Shown piece after piece: positions 33,720 to 47,000 of a stretch of 64,000 nucleotides of DNA; position 1 is the stretch's first letter, and the number at the start of each line of letters is the position of its first letter. A program made the position numbers and the translations under genes. This DNA is from Sphagnum compactum (Eukaryota > Bryophyta > Sphagnopsida > Sphagnales), in the NCBI GenBank assembly GCA_965153455.1, contig OZ234499.1, forward strand, positions 11,280,271-11,344,270. Direction: 5' to 3'. Under the pieces are notes generated by a model. It made no database searches and was not told the origin of the DNA. It was given only the letters and a program-made list of their open reading frames with translations.

Positions 33720-36700
33720 AAATAGTTTGTTTACGATTGTTTACTTATATAGTGTTTTCGTTGACGTTTTCGTTTCTCTTTTAATTTCATTGTTGATTTA
33801 TGGAAATGACTTGGATCACATTATAATGATGATACCACCAACTGCACAATCCAAATAAATAACATGTTAAATTATAGTCCTAAAATTATTTAAAGCAAGT
33901 AATAAAACAATGCGAAAGTAAAATTATTTTGCAATTGTGCATACTTATATTTTATGAATAATCATAATCCATAATCACTAAAATATCCAGATTCCATACA
34001 AGTGGTTTTTTAATGATATGTATAGTTATAGGCTATATAATTACTTGGAAATTATTTGAATTAATCCATATTAAATAGGACTAATCATTTTTGTTGAATT
34101 AAAAATTATTTACTAAAAAAATTTGTTTAATTTTTTTTATGAAATATTACATATAACATTTATTATAAATCATTTGATTTTTTTACTAGTATCAATTGCC
34201 ACCCATGCTTCAATTACAATTATAATTGTTATCCATAACACCTTTTTCCCAAAAAAAATAAATTTCATCAAACCCAAAATATATGTTTTGCATGTAATCG
34301 TTCAATATGATTCCTTTCATTTTTTTTGGTGTGATATGTAATCCTTTCAAAATTATAGAATTTGTTTTTGAAGTCAATTCCAAATTCTTTACTTCACATT
34401 TGAAATTATTTAAGTTTTATTTTAAAAAGCTCATTCAATTGTTTTATGTTTTTATTGAAATATGCATATATCATGATTACTAAACCAAAATAAAAAATTG
34501 AAATTATTTTATTAATTATCAATTTTTATGTAACATGTGAAATTAGTTGAAAATTACACTCAAATATTATATTTTACTGTTGATGTTTATGTTTCGCTTG
34601 CATATTCAATTTCGTAAGATTATTTTGATTTTATAAAAAGATTCAATGTTGTAAGATTTTAAGAACCTTATTTTCAAATGTTAATTGTAATTTTACTATT
34701 TTCAACCTTTATTTTTCTGCGTATATTAAAATAAATTAGTTAGTATCAATTACCACATGACAAGATGTGCAACATCAAGGCTTAGTTCAAAAGCTTCAAC
34801 CGTCCACAACACGTTTCATTTACAATGCAAAGGATAAACATTGTGATCCTACAATACAAGTGGCCGCCACATTTTGATTCAGTTCTTTTTCACTCCTTAA
34901 AAGGTTGTGCTCCACATGGTGACCACGAGGTTTTCATCCAAGTTCTTTTGAATCCATATAGTTTTTAATCAAGTCTTTCTCAAACCATATTGTTTATGGT
35001 TATATTTTGATTCCAAATTGTTTATTGTTATTTATGGACTTTTCTAAACTCCAAAATTAATTAAATAGATGTTACATGGTAAAACATTTAATTTTTGGTG
35101 GAAGGTATTAAATTTGATGCATGCCCTCTTCATTTTTTAATTATTTTCAATGCCCAACAAAATAGGTGACTTACATTAGGATTATAATTTGAAAAAGATC
35201 TAATAGTAGAATTATTAGGTGTAAATAATTACTAATTATTCAACATTACATGGTTTCATAAATGATGGCAATGAAACCTCTCAAGATTACACAATTTTTT
35301 TCTTCTAAACCAATAATATGGATAAATTTTCTTAACCGTTGAATTGGATTAAACATTAAAATAAAATATTCACGCATGCACAAAAAACTCCTAATAATAA
35401 ATTAAAAATGGACACCAATATAAAAAATAAATTGAAATACAAATAGGTGGCAGCCCTTTTCATGTCATATGACAAACCATGGTGCTAAATTTATTTGTGC
35501 AACTTTCAATAATTACATGTGAAACATTATGATAATTGCCAGTGAAAACCTACCCAAAATGCCAATACAACATTTTAATTCAACCTTAATTATAATTTTA
35601 GAAAATATGTCAACACCCTATTCAACCATCATAATTGGAAATTTCAAACATTTGAATCAATGACACTACAAACCTTCATGGAACAATGTCATTCAAATTC
35701 ATATTCTTTGAACCCACTATCATTTATGGCATTTATTAAATCATATATGGATTAACGCACCAACACAACAATCTTATTTTACATAAACTCAAGCATATTG
35801 GACTAATCACAAACCCAGAAATATCACATTTAAATTACCAAAATTCATGCCACAATTCGTCTTGCCATTTATTTAAACGTCCCAACAAGTTGTTTGATAC
35901 TTTGATACTCAAGCTACTCATGACCCACTAATTTTGGAAGGACAACAACTTTCCTTAGTAGATGCAAGGGGCATTGAAAAAATGAAGCTTCTTATGGTTA
36001 AAAAAATTACAATTAGTGTGAGGTTGTTTCTTGTTACATTTTACACTTTATATTGAAATTATTTCAAACTTTTTTCATCAACAAGATATTTCAAATAAAA
36101 ATTTTCTTTTTCTTTTTTTCGGTAATCGACCCTTTTCAATCATTTTAAGTATTGGTCTTAACATTTAAGGTTAAAAAAGAAAAAAACCAAAGACAAAAAG
36201 TTTGAGACCCTAAACATGGGAGTAATATCTATGTGCTTTATGAAAACTACCAAGCATTGCCTTTCCATTAAGGATTTTGAGGGCGTATTCTGCTAGGAGT
36301 ATGTCACTTTTGAGGGATTAAAGATGATGGCCTTGCATAAGATTTATTGGTCGGATGTCCTTATTGGGGACAAAAATTTAACATAATATTGATTTTTCAA
36401 AAATGTAATCCTCTTTTTCCAAAAACAAAATATCCTTTTTCAAAAAGCTGAGACAAAACCCTTTATGTAAGATAAAATGCACCTATAAGCTCACATGAAG
36501 GCTTAGCTTACACAATGGTCAGGGACTTGCCCATTCTCTAATATGTAAGAATCTATCAACTGATAGATTTTTAAAAATTGAATTGTACTCTTCATATATA
36601 TTTCTAATATGTCAAGCCTATTTATCAAGTGGCAAATATTGGCACAAAGAACCTTGTCCTATAGCCTCTATCTCACTACAATTTATTGACAACACAACAA

Positions 36701-37970
36701 AAGGAAAAAACAAATGAAAGACTATATGTTTAGATGCAAAATGTTTTTTTTGGGAACTTTCCCATAAGTTGTTGCCTTTAAACTTTGTACAAAAATGTAT
36801 GCAAGGTGTGTATTAAAATTTAATTAATAAAAATCATTAACATTTAGATGAAAAATCTATCTATGAAGGAAGATAGTTTTGTGTCATTTGAGATCTCTCA
36901 AACCATAGTTTCTCTTGATATGCCCGTAATATTGTTGGAAAGCCTTTGATGAGTAGGGGTGCATCAACTCAATTTCATAATGTTTTGACCTATGGTGGAG
37001 AAGTTATTGAGTATTGAACATTTTTTTCATCGAAAATTCATTTAAATCAAAACAAAAATTTATAAGGGGATCTGGGCCTGCTCTTGCTATTGTTGGAAAA
37101 GCCTTCAATGAATAGGACTTAGTGAAGGTGCTTTGAAAACTTTTAGACTTAAGGTGTGAGAGAAATTGAATTTTTGAGTATTTTTTGTCATTGAAAATTG
37201 AATTAAATTACAAAAATGATCTTGAATGAAAAAATTAATTGGGTAACTAGTTCACACTTGGGCCAATGGCACAATGACACTAATGGACATGAAATTGGAA
37301 AATTGCTAATTTCTCTGGCCTATTTCATTATTGATATTAATAAAATGAAAGACTAATGAAATACATTTAATGTGTTAATACCAATAAAGGTGCAAGGATG
37401 CGAGAAGCCTGCATTCATAGAGGGCTTTCTAAAACCTGTCACATGTAATTCCCTAAATATCTGTTATGAATTATTATGGTTAGAAAATGAACAATACCAA
37501 AGTGTTATTGTGTTCCCATGAGGTTCTCATAATGTTCACATGATATTCCCATGTTGTTCCCATAGTCATTCCATGGTGCCTCACATAATCATTCACCAAA
37601 GATGTTAATGTACTGGAATGGGCTTGGCTTGTGACTACCCATTATTATGCTGGGTTGTGTTGCAGGCAGTGCTTCCCATCTCATAGCTCTACCGGGCTTG
37701 CCAAGGGTGGCTTAACCAGCATAATGGGCAGTTGCTTGCCCGTTCCATTGTACATGATCTGCTCTTACATCAATACACAAGTGCCATCCTCTTCTATCCA
37801 AGAAACGATTGATTGTTATGACCTGTATATGTTGTTATGGACTCTGGCCACCATGATCTTCTAGTCCTATAACCTCATATCTCCAACTCCAACACTTGTA
37901 GTGTTTGTCATGTAAGGAGGCTGGGATTTTCACAGCTCCAGCAATGGTGTGATAATATTCATTGGGCAGA
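33720..37970. other. AT-rich spacer, no gene seen
   Basis: About 4.2 kb with long A and T runs and no credible reading frame, RNA gene or ordered repeat. It may include more of the Helitron and other decayed elements, but nothing is supportable. Confidence 0.5.
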
Positions 37971-37977
37971 AGTTGCA

Positions 37978-38070
37978 GCATCCCGCACTATGCACAATAA
38001 AGAACATTCTGCATCTGGTACTATGCACATGAAGAACATCCTGCACCTGGTGCTATGCACATGAAGAACA
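37978..38070. repeat. Tandem repeat, 32-bp unit, three copies
   Basis: Three copies of 'catcctgcacctggtgctat' followed by 'gcacatgaagaa' with a few substitutions. A short minus-strand frame passes through it but is not called as coding. Confidence 0.8.
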
Positions 38071-38159
38071 AATAAATACATACTGCACCTACAATGTTGC
38101 CTGGAAGGCCGATTTGCTTCTGGCCTTTCTTCCATTCTTTTGAAGCCCATCTGCATCAC

Positions 38160-39470
38160 TGATGAGAAGAGCCCAAGGTGGAGTGCTCGTTTTCAGGTGT
38201 CAAATTGAAAGTTACGACTTATGATCTTTCTTCTCAAAGTCTGTGCGTTCCTGGTTTCACATGAATTTATTTCTTTGCCTGCATTTCACAAAGGATTTGC
38301 CAGACATGTTCTTGATCGATGGGCAGGTTCAGTTCTGCATTTCACAAGGACTTTAGAGAAATGTTCTCTATGCGCATGTTTCAGAGAACTCATATTCTTC
38401 ATGGGTGCATTTAGTTTCGTATTTCACAAGGACTCGACGAGAAGTGTTTATGATGGGGTGGGTTCCATTCCTTGAGATAAGTTGGTCGCTCTTTGTCTTT
38501 TGTTCCAGCATCCAGAAAATACTGTAAAGGTTCCAGACTTTAGATTCAGAATTTTTACACTGCTACTTTCAGAGGTGTATGGAGCTGGAGTCTTCTCTCT
38601 TTCCCCTCAGAAAGCAAGAGCTGCTGGATCATCACATGGAAGTTGTGAACTTGTTCTCAGGTTTTGGCATTTCCACTTGGCAGAGTACCCAGTCTACCAA
38701 CCAGCTGCATCACTTTGTGATTCTCAAGAATTTGACTTTCCTGTGAACCTTCAAATATTTGGACCTCTGACTGATGGCAGCCAAATCTATGCTCATAAGA
38801 GCTGCTTGCAAATGGAGAAACTCAAGGATGTGGCTTTCCAAATAGGATTTTCCAATGGCCTGGGTAGTCTGAGATTTGGCAAAAAGAGTGAGAACTCCAA
38901 GACAAGGAGAGAAAAACATTCAATGGGTTCCTTTGAAACCTACATGTGTGTCCTTTGAAATCCAAGCACCCAACAACAAAAGCATGAAAGATTCTAGAAG
39001 AACCAGAAATTACATGATTGAAGAGACTGGATGGAACTGTTGCGTAGTTGAAGTTGCAACCAAAGTCAGTCAAGATGATGATAAGAATCCATGCAGCTCT
39101 GATAATAATCATATTACTACTCTGCTGTGATCTTCAAAGATTATGATGAAAGATCAACATCCAAGATCAACACACAAATTGAATCGGAGCAGAAAAAAAA
39201 GTTTCTTCAAAAGAATATTTCTGTTTCAGAATTTTGTTTCTCTTGACACCACCCGATCTGAGATCCAGCAAGCAAGCATCCTAAAATCATGTCTGATGGA
39301 TAGCCACTTCAGAGACACGAGCAGCTAATGAAACTGAACAAAAAAATTTAGCTATGAAACTGAAAGCTCCCATGATGGACATGTCCAAGCTCAAATTCCC
39401 GAGTCTGAAGTAAGACCTTCCAAATCTCCTCAGTTCCTCAAAATCATTACCAGAAAAGATCAAGAAAGAT
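38160..39470. other. Spacer with short open frames, no gene identified
   Basis: A plus-strand frame at 38482-38958 is 158 codons long with unremarkable composition and starts with GTG or TTG, not ATG. No motif or splice context supports it. Part of this stretch may be 3' untranslated or flanking sequence of the F-box gene, which is transcribed towards it. Confidence 0.4.
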
Positions 39471-39481
39471 CAAGATGAATC

Positions 39482-39509
39482 GAGAGAGAGAGAGAGAGAG
39501 AGAGAGAGC
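39482..39509. repeat. (GA)14 microsatellite
   Basis: Uninterrupted GA run about 430 bp beyond the stop codon of the F-box gene. A matching GA tract (read on the gene strand) lies in that gene's leader. Confidence 0.95.
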
Positions 39510-39938
39510 AAGCGCTCTTCAGAGCATCTGGATGCAAAACTTTATTTTGTTGTGCTGTAGAGATGGATCGCTTGTGGAGCTCATGGAGCAGCTAGCTGTG
39601 CTTTTGATCAGAGGCTGGTTTGTGGGAGCAGCAGCTCCACAAGTGGCAGGATCAGTGACCAGGCTTTGAAGTTGGTGGAGCTTGATCAGCTTGAGAACAC
39701 AAAAATTTCCAGCATGATCATTTGAGAGAGTTCTCACAGCACCAGTGCAGCATGACTTCTGTCTGAGTAATACTACTCGGTGATGCATTGGAAGAAGCAG
39801 CAGCTGATCATGGAGAGCAACGACAGCAGCAGCAACCTTAAACAAAATGAAGAGATGGAAGTGCTAGGAGGTGTCAGCTAGGGAGCAGCTGGTCATCGGT
39901 TCTCTCGCAAAGCTTTGCTGCTGGCCATGGTGGGTTCT

Positions 39939-41225
39939 TCAAGTCTGAAGATCTGAGTTCATCATGGAGAGAACCTGAAGAGCAACAGCTTGACCATCGT
40001 CGGGCACCTGGATATCAAATATAAGAGGAGCAGGCTGAGCTTCGACGTCGACGACGCGGATCAAGTTCCCCTTGCTGCAACCAGGTTTGCTGCCATCTTC
40101 CGACGGGGGAGTGCACACAATGCCACAGAGCTTCCCATCGCCTGTGCTCACGATGCTCTCCAAGTTCTTCAACCGCGAATCCTCCATGAACACAGCCCAT
40201 TCCTCTCGCTCCGGGGCATAGACTTTGAGCTTGCCTGCAGTGTCGTCCACGACATAGAACTTCCCTTTGACGGACACACAAGAGCCAGTCCATCCTTTCC
40301 TCAGACCCGGCTCCATCTTCGTCCACAGTCCCGTACTCGGCGTGTACACTGCTCCTTCCCGTTGGAACACTCCTCTTCCACTCGCAATGTAGAGTTTGCC
40401 ACCTTGCGTCACGGCACTCATGGCCTCGCCACTGAACTTGGAAGACGACAAGTTGTTCAGTCTTTGCCAGACGTCTCTCTCATGATCGTAAACTTCGGCC
40501 GACTTCGAGACATCGCGATCCCAGTCCTTCCCTGATCCGCTAGCGACGTAGATCTTCTCGTCTGCAACTCCACAAACACACCATTTGCGAGGAACTCTGA
40601 AACAAGATCCGCGTTTCCATAGTCTCTGAGCAGGGTCGAAGATCAGCGGCCGTTCTAGAGCCGGTTCTAGCACCACGACGCCGCGCGGCTTGCTAGGCGA
40701 TGATGATCCGTGACTTTCTCTGAGCTTCAGAGCGGCGATCATCACAAGCTTGGTGCGTGTACTTGCGCACTGCACGGAGTAAGACAATCCGATACACCCG
40801 GGATTGGAAAGCTGAAAATCCATCACATGTGGTACCGGCGGCAGATCATGCCACTGCAATGAAAACGGATCATAAGCTTGCCATTTGAAGCTTCCATCTC
40901 TCGTACTCTGCACAAGAGTGTACACCCAGCTCAGTTCCGTTCTCCCGTATTGCACTCGCAGCTGCTGAAAATACGTCGAGTACACTAGCTTCTGCCATGA
41001 CTTGCTCACTCCTCTCAATGACCCCAAAGACGACACTCGCGCTAGACACTCCATTGCCAACTCCTCTGGCAACCCCGACAAAAGACTCGAGGAAGAACCA
41101 TCTCCATCATCTGAAAACTGCTGCAAATCGGTCATGGAAACCACTAGTTCCCTTTCCTCCATCACTTGATCCTCTCCTGCAAACACCTTGAACCGCTTGC
41201 TTGCTCTCAAGTCTCTTTCTCTCAT
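39939..41225 (-). CDS. F-box/kelch-repeat protein, SKIP25-like
   Basis: Substrate adaptor of SCF ubiquitin ligases: the F-box binds the SKP1-type subunit and the kelch propeller binds the target. The frame is intact, single-exon, 428 residues. The ATG at 41225 was chosen over the in-frame GTG at 41234. The F-box is near residues 45-85 (LLSGLPEELAMECLARVSSL, then SKSWQKLVYS). Kelch-type segments follow: RKWCVCGVADEKIYVASGSG, a SAEVYDHERDVWQ strand, GEAMSAVTQGGKLYIASGRG, GAVYTPSTGLWTKMEPGL and GKFYVVDDTAGKLKVYAPER. The order and the LRKGWTG/YVVDDTAGKL segments resemble SKIP25 of Arabidopsis. The physiological target is unknown. Base composition is clearly more GC-rich than the flanks, as expected for an active intronless gene. 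The leader holds a long GA tract. Confidence 0.88.
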   Translation of the reverse strand: MRERDLRASKRFKVFAGEDQVMEERELVVSMTDLQQFSDDGDGSSSSLLSGLPEELAMECLARVSSLGSLRGVSKSWQKLVYSTYFQQLRVQYGRTELSWVYTLVQSTRDGSFKWQAYDPFSLQWHDLPPVPHVMDFQLSNPGCIGLSYSVQCASTRTKLVMIAALKLRESHGSSSPSKPRGVVVLEPALERPLIFDPAQRLWKRGSCFRVPRKWCVCGVADEKIYVASGSGKDWDRDVSKSAEVYDHERDVWQRLNNLSSSKFSGEAMSAVTQGGKLYIASGRGVFQREGAVYTPSTGLWTKMEPGLRKGWTGSCVSVKGKFYVVDDTAGKLKVYAPEREEWAVFMEDSRLKNLESIVSTGDGKLCGIVCTPPSEDGSKPGCSKGNLIRVVDVEAQPAPLIFDIQVPDDGQAVALQVLSMMNSDLQT

Positions 41226-41252
41226 GAATCTCACTTTCTCGAAAATCTCTTT

Positions 41253-41256
<4 letters not shown>

Positions 41257-41287
<31 letters not shown>
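41257..41287 (-). promoter_or_regulatory. (GA)n tract in F-box gene leader
   Basis: A CT run on the + strand reads as (GA)n on the gene strand, 32-62 bases upstream of the ATG. Plant promoters and leaders often carry such tracts, and BBR/BPC factors bind GAGA sequences. Any regulatory role here is inference; only the repeat is seen. Confidence 0.5.
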
Positions 41288-41290
<3 letters not shown>

Positions 41291-41371
41291 GAGAGGGAAA
41301 TAACTCCGACTTCGACGGGAAACAAACTAAGAACTACTTGCGAATGCATTTGACATCAGATCCGTTCTTTT

Positions 41372-42810
41372 TCATCATCATCATCATCATTGCAAGAGAC
41401 ATCGAAAGCTCAATGAACAAGGACTTCTTAGCAAGAAAGAAATGCGAGGCTAAATTTTGATCACAAGTTGGACAAGGGCGTTTCATGAAACAGGCAACAA
41501 AGCACAACAAATGCAATGAATGAAGAGAGGAGAAGAGAAGAGAAGTGAAGAGGAGGCAAGGCAGCAAGCAAGGCAGCAAGCAAGGCAAGCAAGGAAGGTG
41601 TACAAAGGGTGTTTCATGACACATACTACAGAGAAAAAGCTAAGGAGGAGAAGGAGGAGGAGGAGGAGGAGGAGGAGGAGGTCAAGTCATGCCGCTCAAA
41701 GAGGTGAGAGAAAGCTTTGCGTATATATGATATGATTTTGTATGATCTTGTGCTACAGTAAGTGAAGTCCACGGCCTAAAGTAGCTTAGCTACTTGTAGC
41801 AAAAGGAAAGAAAGGGCTACTACTTATAATTATGTCCAAAAACAAAAGAAGGAAAAAACAATAACTAAGTACCTAATAGCCTAGTCTATTTGCAGAATTT
41901 TATTTTTATTTTATTTATTTATATTTTTTGGTGTCACATTTGGAGTCTGATTTTAGTTTAGTAACATTTTAAAAAAATTATTAAAAAATTTATTTAGACA
42001 GGTTCTAAAAACTTGTAGCCATTTAATGCTAATTCCCTCTGGGGGATGCTAGCCAATGACAATGACCAACATCAGAAAATTGAAAGAAAAGAATTATTAT
42101 TTTGGTGATCATCGAAAATAGATAGATAGATGTAGATAAAAATGGCGATCATTCCTACAAAGATTTAGCCAAATCTGACTAAAAACCAGATATGCAATTA
42201 AAAAACCTTTAATCCACGTTTCATATTTATGGCTAGTTGCCACACACTGAAAACCAAATATGAAAATGTGGCGAATTTATACTACCTATTTTGTTCTCAC
42301 ACTTGTGGCGATTGAAAAAGACCCTTTCAAGGATCACTTCATTTTCTCATTCTTTTTCATTTTGTAAAATTCGCCAGTAAGAAACAAATATAAAATCAAA
42401 TCAAATCAAGTCAAAAAGGGCTGTTGTGGACGGAAGTCAGTCACGACTTGGGAGTCGGGACTGGGGAGCATCCAAGCAAAGCGAGCAAAAGGCCAAGGGC
42501 AGGCTTTTTCCGCTGCAACCACTGCTGCCAGGCATTTATAGCTGCTGCTGCTGCTGTCCCCACACCCGTCCGTCCTTCCGTCCGTCCCTTCTTTGGCTTT
42601 GCTTTCACAGCCACACACGTAAATGGACGACGATTTCATTGCCGCAAAAGCTGTTCCCACTGTCACGTGCCACTCCCCCCCCCCCCCCCTCTCTCTCTCT
42701 GTCTGCAATGATCCGCGTCCCCGCTTTTTACCAGCTTGCAAGATCTTTGCCTTTTTGCGCATCTTCTGGACCTGCCCTGATTGCTCTCCTCCTCCTCCTC
42801 CTCCTCCTCT
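41372..42810. repeat. Cluster of trinucleotide and homopolymer microsatellites
   Basis: Within 1.4 kb upstream of the F-box gene are (ATC)n at 41372-41391, (AGG)n at 41643-41691, (GCT)5 at 42541-42556, a C13 run followed by (CT)n near 42667-42700, and (CTC)n at 42785-42810. Open frames through these tracts are products of low complexity. Confidence 0.85.
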
Positions 42811-42907
42811 TTCCACTTCAAGGATTTTATAGCCTTTGCTTTGATTGCCGTGAGCTTCTTCCACCCAGCAAGCAAGCGAGTCGTTTGCTTTGGCTGTTTG
42901 CTTCCCA

Positions 42908-43300
42908 GAAGTAGGTAGGTAAGTAATTAAATAAATAAAGAAATAGATAAATAGGTAGGTGGATGAGCATCAGTAGATAGGTAAATAAGTAAATAAATAT
43001 GCAGATAAAACAGGAAGTACATGGATGAACATAGTTAATACATAAGTAGATGAATAGGTAGATAAAGAAGTAGGTAGGTAGATGAACACATGTTGAGTTC
43101 CCAGTTGGTTTCAACTTGATAATTGATCATGTGAATAAATAGGTCGTGTATGTAGATAGGTAGGTGGGTAGGTAGGATGAGTTTCATATTGGTAATTTGT
43201 GGTGTGAACAAATAGGTCATGTACCTAGATAGGTAGGTAGATGAGTTTCATATCGGTAATTTATGGTGTGAACAAATAGGTTACGTATGTAAGTAGGTAA
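42908..43300. repeat. Degenerate tetranucleotide array (GTAG/ATAG/ATAA)
   Basis: A 390-bp stretch is dominated by tetranucleotide steps gtag, ataa, atag and gtaa, with two longer repeats of 'gatgagtttcatattggtaat' and 'gtgtgaacaaataggt' near 43180 and 43240. It looks like an old expanded microsatellite with secondary duplications. Confidence 0.75.
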
Positions 43301-43791
43301 GAACAAAAAGTTATGTGTTGTGGATGAACACCATTTGGAGTTGATGTTGGGTTTCCACCTTGGTAATCTTTGATATAAAAAAAGGTCCCATAGGTAGGTA
43401 AGTAAGTGAAGGCTGGTATTGGGTTGTTAAAAAGCAAGGAATCAAGTCATCAAGTGAGGTAACCACCATGGTTATGTAATAAGGAACTGGAACCCAATGG
43501 GAAAGTGGGTGAGATGGTCCTCCATTGTTCTTCAAAAGTCTAAAAGTTTTCAAATTTTGAACAACCCCCCGAGATATAATTTTATACACTTTTTAAAAAT
43601 TTGTCCCACTTAGGTAAACACCGATAAAATTAAGGAGAGCTTATTGGGGACATATAAGAAGGAATAAAAATAAAAACAAACATTTGACAAAGCATATGGG
43701 ATAAAATTAAGGAACACATTAAGAACAAGGGGTGTGTCACACTATTATGGCCTTGTCATTTACATTAAAAAAGTATCTTAAGGCAAGAGAA

Positions 43792-44038
43792 GAATTATGG
43801 AAACTCAAATATTTCACCATGCAAAACTATAATCTTCAAAACATCCTCTAAAAGAAAACCAAAATCCTTCAAGATATTATAACTCTACAACTTATCTCAA
43901 GTTTCAATAGAAGCCAAAATCACATCTTTCAAAAATCCTTGTGTAAAAATAGACCTACCTAGGGGCCAAAATCCATTAAGCTACTATACTCTATAATGAA
44001 TCTAAACATAATATCCTTGCCTACCAAGGCAAGGCCAC
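43792..44038 (+). repeat. Dispersed repeat, copy 1
   Basis: About 250 bp starting 'gaattatggaaactcaaata' and ending in the hairpin CCTTGCC-taccaa-GGCAAGG (44015-44034). A second copy in the same orientation lies at 49912-50181. The two share their order of blocks throughout, with small indels. No reading frame is conserved. Confidence 0.85.
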
Positions 44039-44049
44039 CAAATTGGAAC

Positions 44050-47000
44050 TACCTATCTATTATTAGGTGTAGTTCTCAGCTTTGCCCCCCTAAATCTCCC
44101 CCTACAGTACTTTGACTAAAGTAAAGGTTTTCTTCTTTCTTTTTAGGAAAATCTAAAGGAAAGGGAAGGTTGATTGCAAAAAGTAGGTGCCCACTTAGGC
44201 TCTCTTGGGCAAAACATGCATTACTAATTCTGCATAAAAGTGCTCCTTTGTTCTTTTCTTTTTAGGGTTATGAGTTGTGACTTCTTGTGGAGTACCTAAG
44301 TATCTATGACTCTCAAGTCATCCAATTTATCCACCTTTTTTCTTTTTGGGGGGGGGGGGGAGGATCCAAAACCAAAGATAAAGTACCTTGGAAACTGCAT
44401 ATGAAAAAATTGGAGAGAAACCCATATTTGGTTTGGGGTCAATTCTTCTTTAAAGGTTTTGAACCAAAAAGCAACATAAACGATGAATGAATGAGCTTAC
44501 ATGCTAGGGCCTCGAAGAATAATTCCGATTTTGCTAAACTAATTTACCAACACTTTCATAAGTTGTCATCACCGAACCTTCAATGACTAATAACCTTCAA
44601 TTTGGCACGTTGCTACACTATACCTAGTAACTAATAACCTCGAATTAATTTCGTAGAATTATGCTCTACCAAGCTTGACGGGTTCCTATGTGTGCACAAG
44701 GGCGAGGATGGGGGATGGGGAGGTGAGAGAACCCCACCTAAGTGAATGTAAAGGCTATAATATTACATTGGTCGTGTCCATCGTGTTGGCATATGTCTTT
44801 CTTTGACTGGGTGTGTAAGATCTCCAAAAAGCAAAATTTTATTGGGTTTGCTCCGCAAAGTGCCATCCGGACCTCAAGGTTGGCATAAAGAACTGGATCT
44901 TGTTCTTGACAAATCCTCCCCAAAATTTGATTCTTCTCCACCAACAAGGAAGTACTAGGAAGAAAGTTTCTTTTGGCTTTTAAATCCAAAGAATTGAGTT
45001 TACCAAGTTATGTGGAACTTGTTTGGACAAGTTTGTCATACATGTCACATGGGTCTGGGTAACACCCATTGCATATGTGTCAAAAACAAATTCAAAAAAT
45101 TCAAAAAAATCCAAGTACCTTATTTGATGTGATAGCAATCCAAATAGACTACCCACCTACCTATCATTCAATAAATTTGATACCAATCACTCACTCTATA
45201 CAGACTAGCTACCTATAAATAAGTGAAAAGGTGGATTTTGAATTATTTCCAATAATTGTCAAATTTTTGCACAATCTCCATTTTGTTAAATTTTTTTTGG
45301 GGACCAAAAATGGAACTCTTAAATAAATTTTCAACTAGGCAGGAATGAATGATCAGCTCTTCATTCATCCCAATAGGCCTAACCCTCTCATAGTAGGATT
45401 TGTGTATGAGTCCCACCAGGGTCTTGAAACACTAAACCCGACCTCCTTGGCTATCAGGGTGGTTCTTTCATTATATTACATCTTGATGTTATTATCAATC
45501 TTGTTGAGTTTCTTTATCATATATATGCACAACATTAGTGCCAACAACAACATGGCTTATTTCCATACTTCCCATTATGTTTGTATTACTCAACCCTTTA
45601 CAATTTTCCATGGTTTTAAAATCTCAAAACTACTCGTGATATTACATCTTGATGATGTTCGTGTGAATCTCATTGAGTTTCTGTATCATACATATGTAGA
45701 TGTTATTTTTGTCGATGTCAAAGGTATTTGAGATAAACATGTGTGCATATATGCTTGTAGTTTGTGCCATTTTTTTCCCCCTTCAGATACATGTTTTGAA
45801 AATTATATGTAACCTCAAGGATGGGTTAAAGAATTTGGAATTGACATTCTAAGAGACCAATGCAAAGGGCTTGAATGATCGCATGGGACAATTGCAATTG
45901 TATGATGTGATCCAACAACTTGTGTCAATGGACCAGTCATCAAATGCACTTCAATGAGTGATTTCTTTTGTGGCAAATTTTCATTGTTTTGCGCATGAGA
46001 AAAAAGAACTTGGAAAAAAAACATTTTTCAACCAAAAGAAAGATGTCACTTATGAATTTCACTAGTGTAAGATGGTGAAGACACACTTGAAAGAAAGTCA
46101 TGAAAATTAGATGAGAACATTTTTAGTACACATAAATTAACACGCTTTATCTCACTTTTCATGGAAAGGGTTATTGGAGTGAAGATGTGGGGGCAAAGGA
46201 AACGTTCAACCATCTTGTAAAGGAAAGAAATTAAAGGAGGCCGAAAAAAAAGAAGTTATCATGCAATTTCAAAAGAGAGGCTGATTAGGAGTAAAATACA
46301 AATTGTGGACCTATTCCAAAGGAGAGGGTAGTTGTATGAGGCAAAAAAAAATTGTTCACCTTTTCAAAAGGAGAGGGTAGTTGTATGAGGCAAAAAACAT
46401 TGTTCACCTTTTCAAAAGGAAAGGTGGAAAAGGGGTGTGTGTGTGTGTGTGTGGAGGAAAAGAAGAAAATTTGTCCACCCATTGCCAAGGAGAAAGAGGT
46501 GGAAGGAAAAAAACAAAACAACACAATTCCACCCATGTTGTGAAGGAGAAATAACTAACTCTTCACCCATTCCGAGGTAGAAGATGTTTTGCAATCATGT
46601 AAGTAGGTTGTAAGGAGCAAAGGGTAAATTTGTAGGTGGATAGATAGTACCGATCATATAAAGAAACAAAATAGACATAGTATTTGGTTTAATACTATAA
46701 TTCTTTTAAACAATGACTCTAGCATGATTGGCTTGAATATGGAACTTATACGAAGATGAGGTTAAAATTCACAAAGAGTCTTCTATTCATTTAATTTGGA
46801 TTTTCAGATCTAAATAAGTGGATTGTATATGTATAAATTAGTCTAGAGAAATAATTTGTAATACATGTTGGAACGGTAAAATTGATCAAAAATTCAATTT
46901 ATTTTATTTGTGAAATTAAAACCTTTTTAAGCCAATGGAGATTTTTCTTTAAAAAAATTTCTCCCTTCTTTCATCATTTATATAAGTTGTTTAGACAAGA

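Noticed and set aside
38482-38958. 158-codon plus-strand open frame.
   Set aside because: No ATG at the start, no motif, isolated; kept only as part of a spacer note.
41520-42914. Open frames through (AGG)n, (CTC)n and C-rich tracts on both strands.
   Set aside because: Low-complexity translations produced by microsatellites, with no conserved segment.
45345-45731. 128-codon open frame with a hydrophobic stretch.
   Set aside because: AT-driven composition, internal DNA duplication and no homology recognised; not convincing as a gene.
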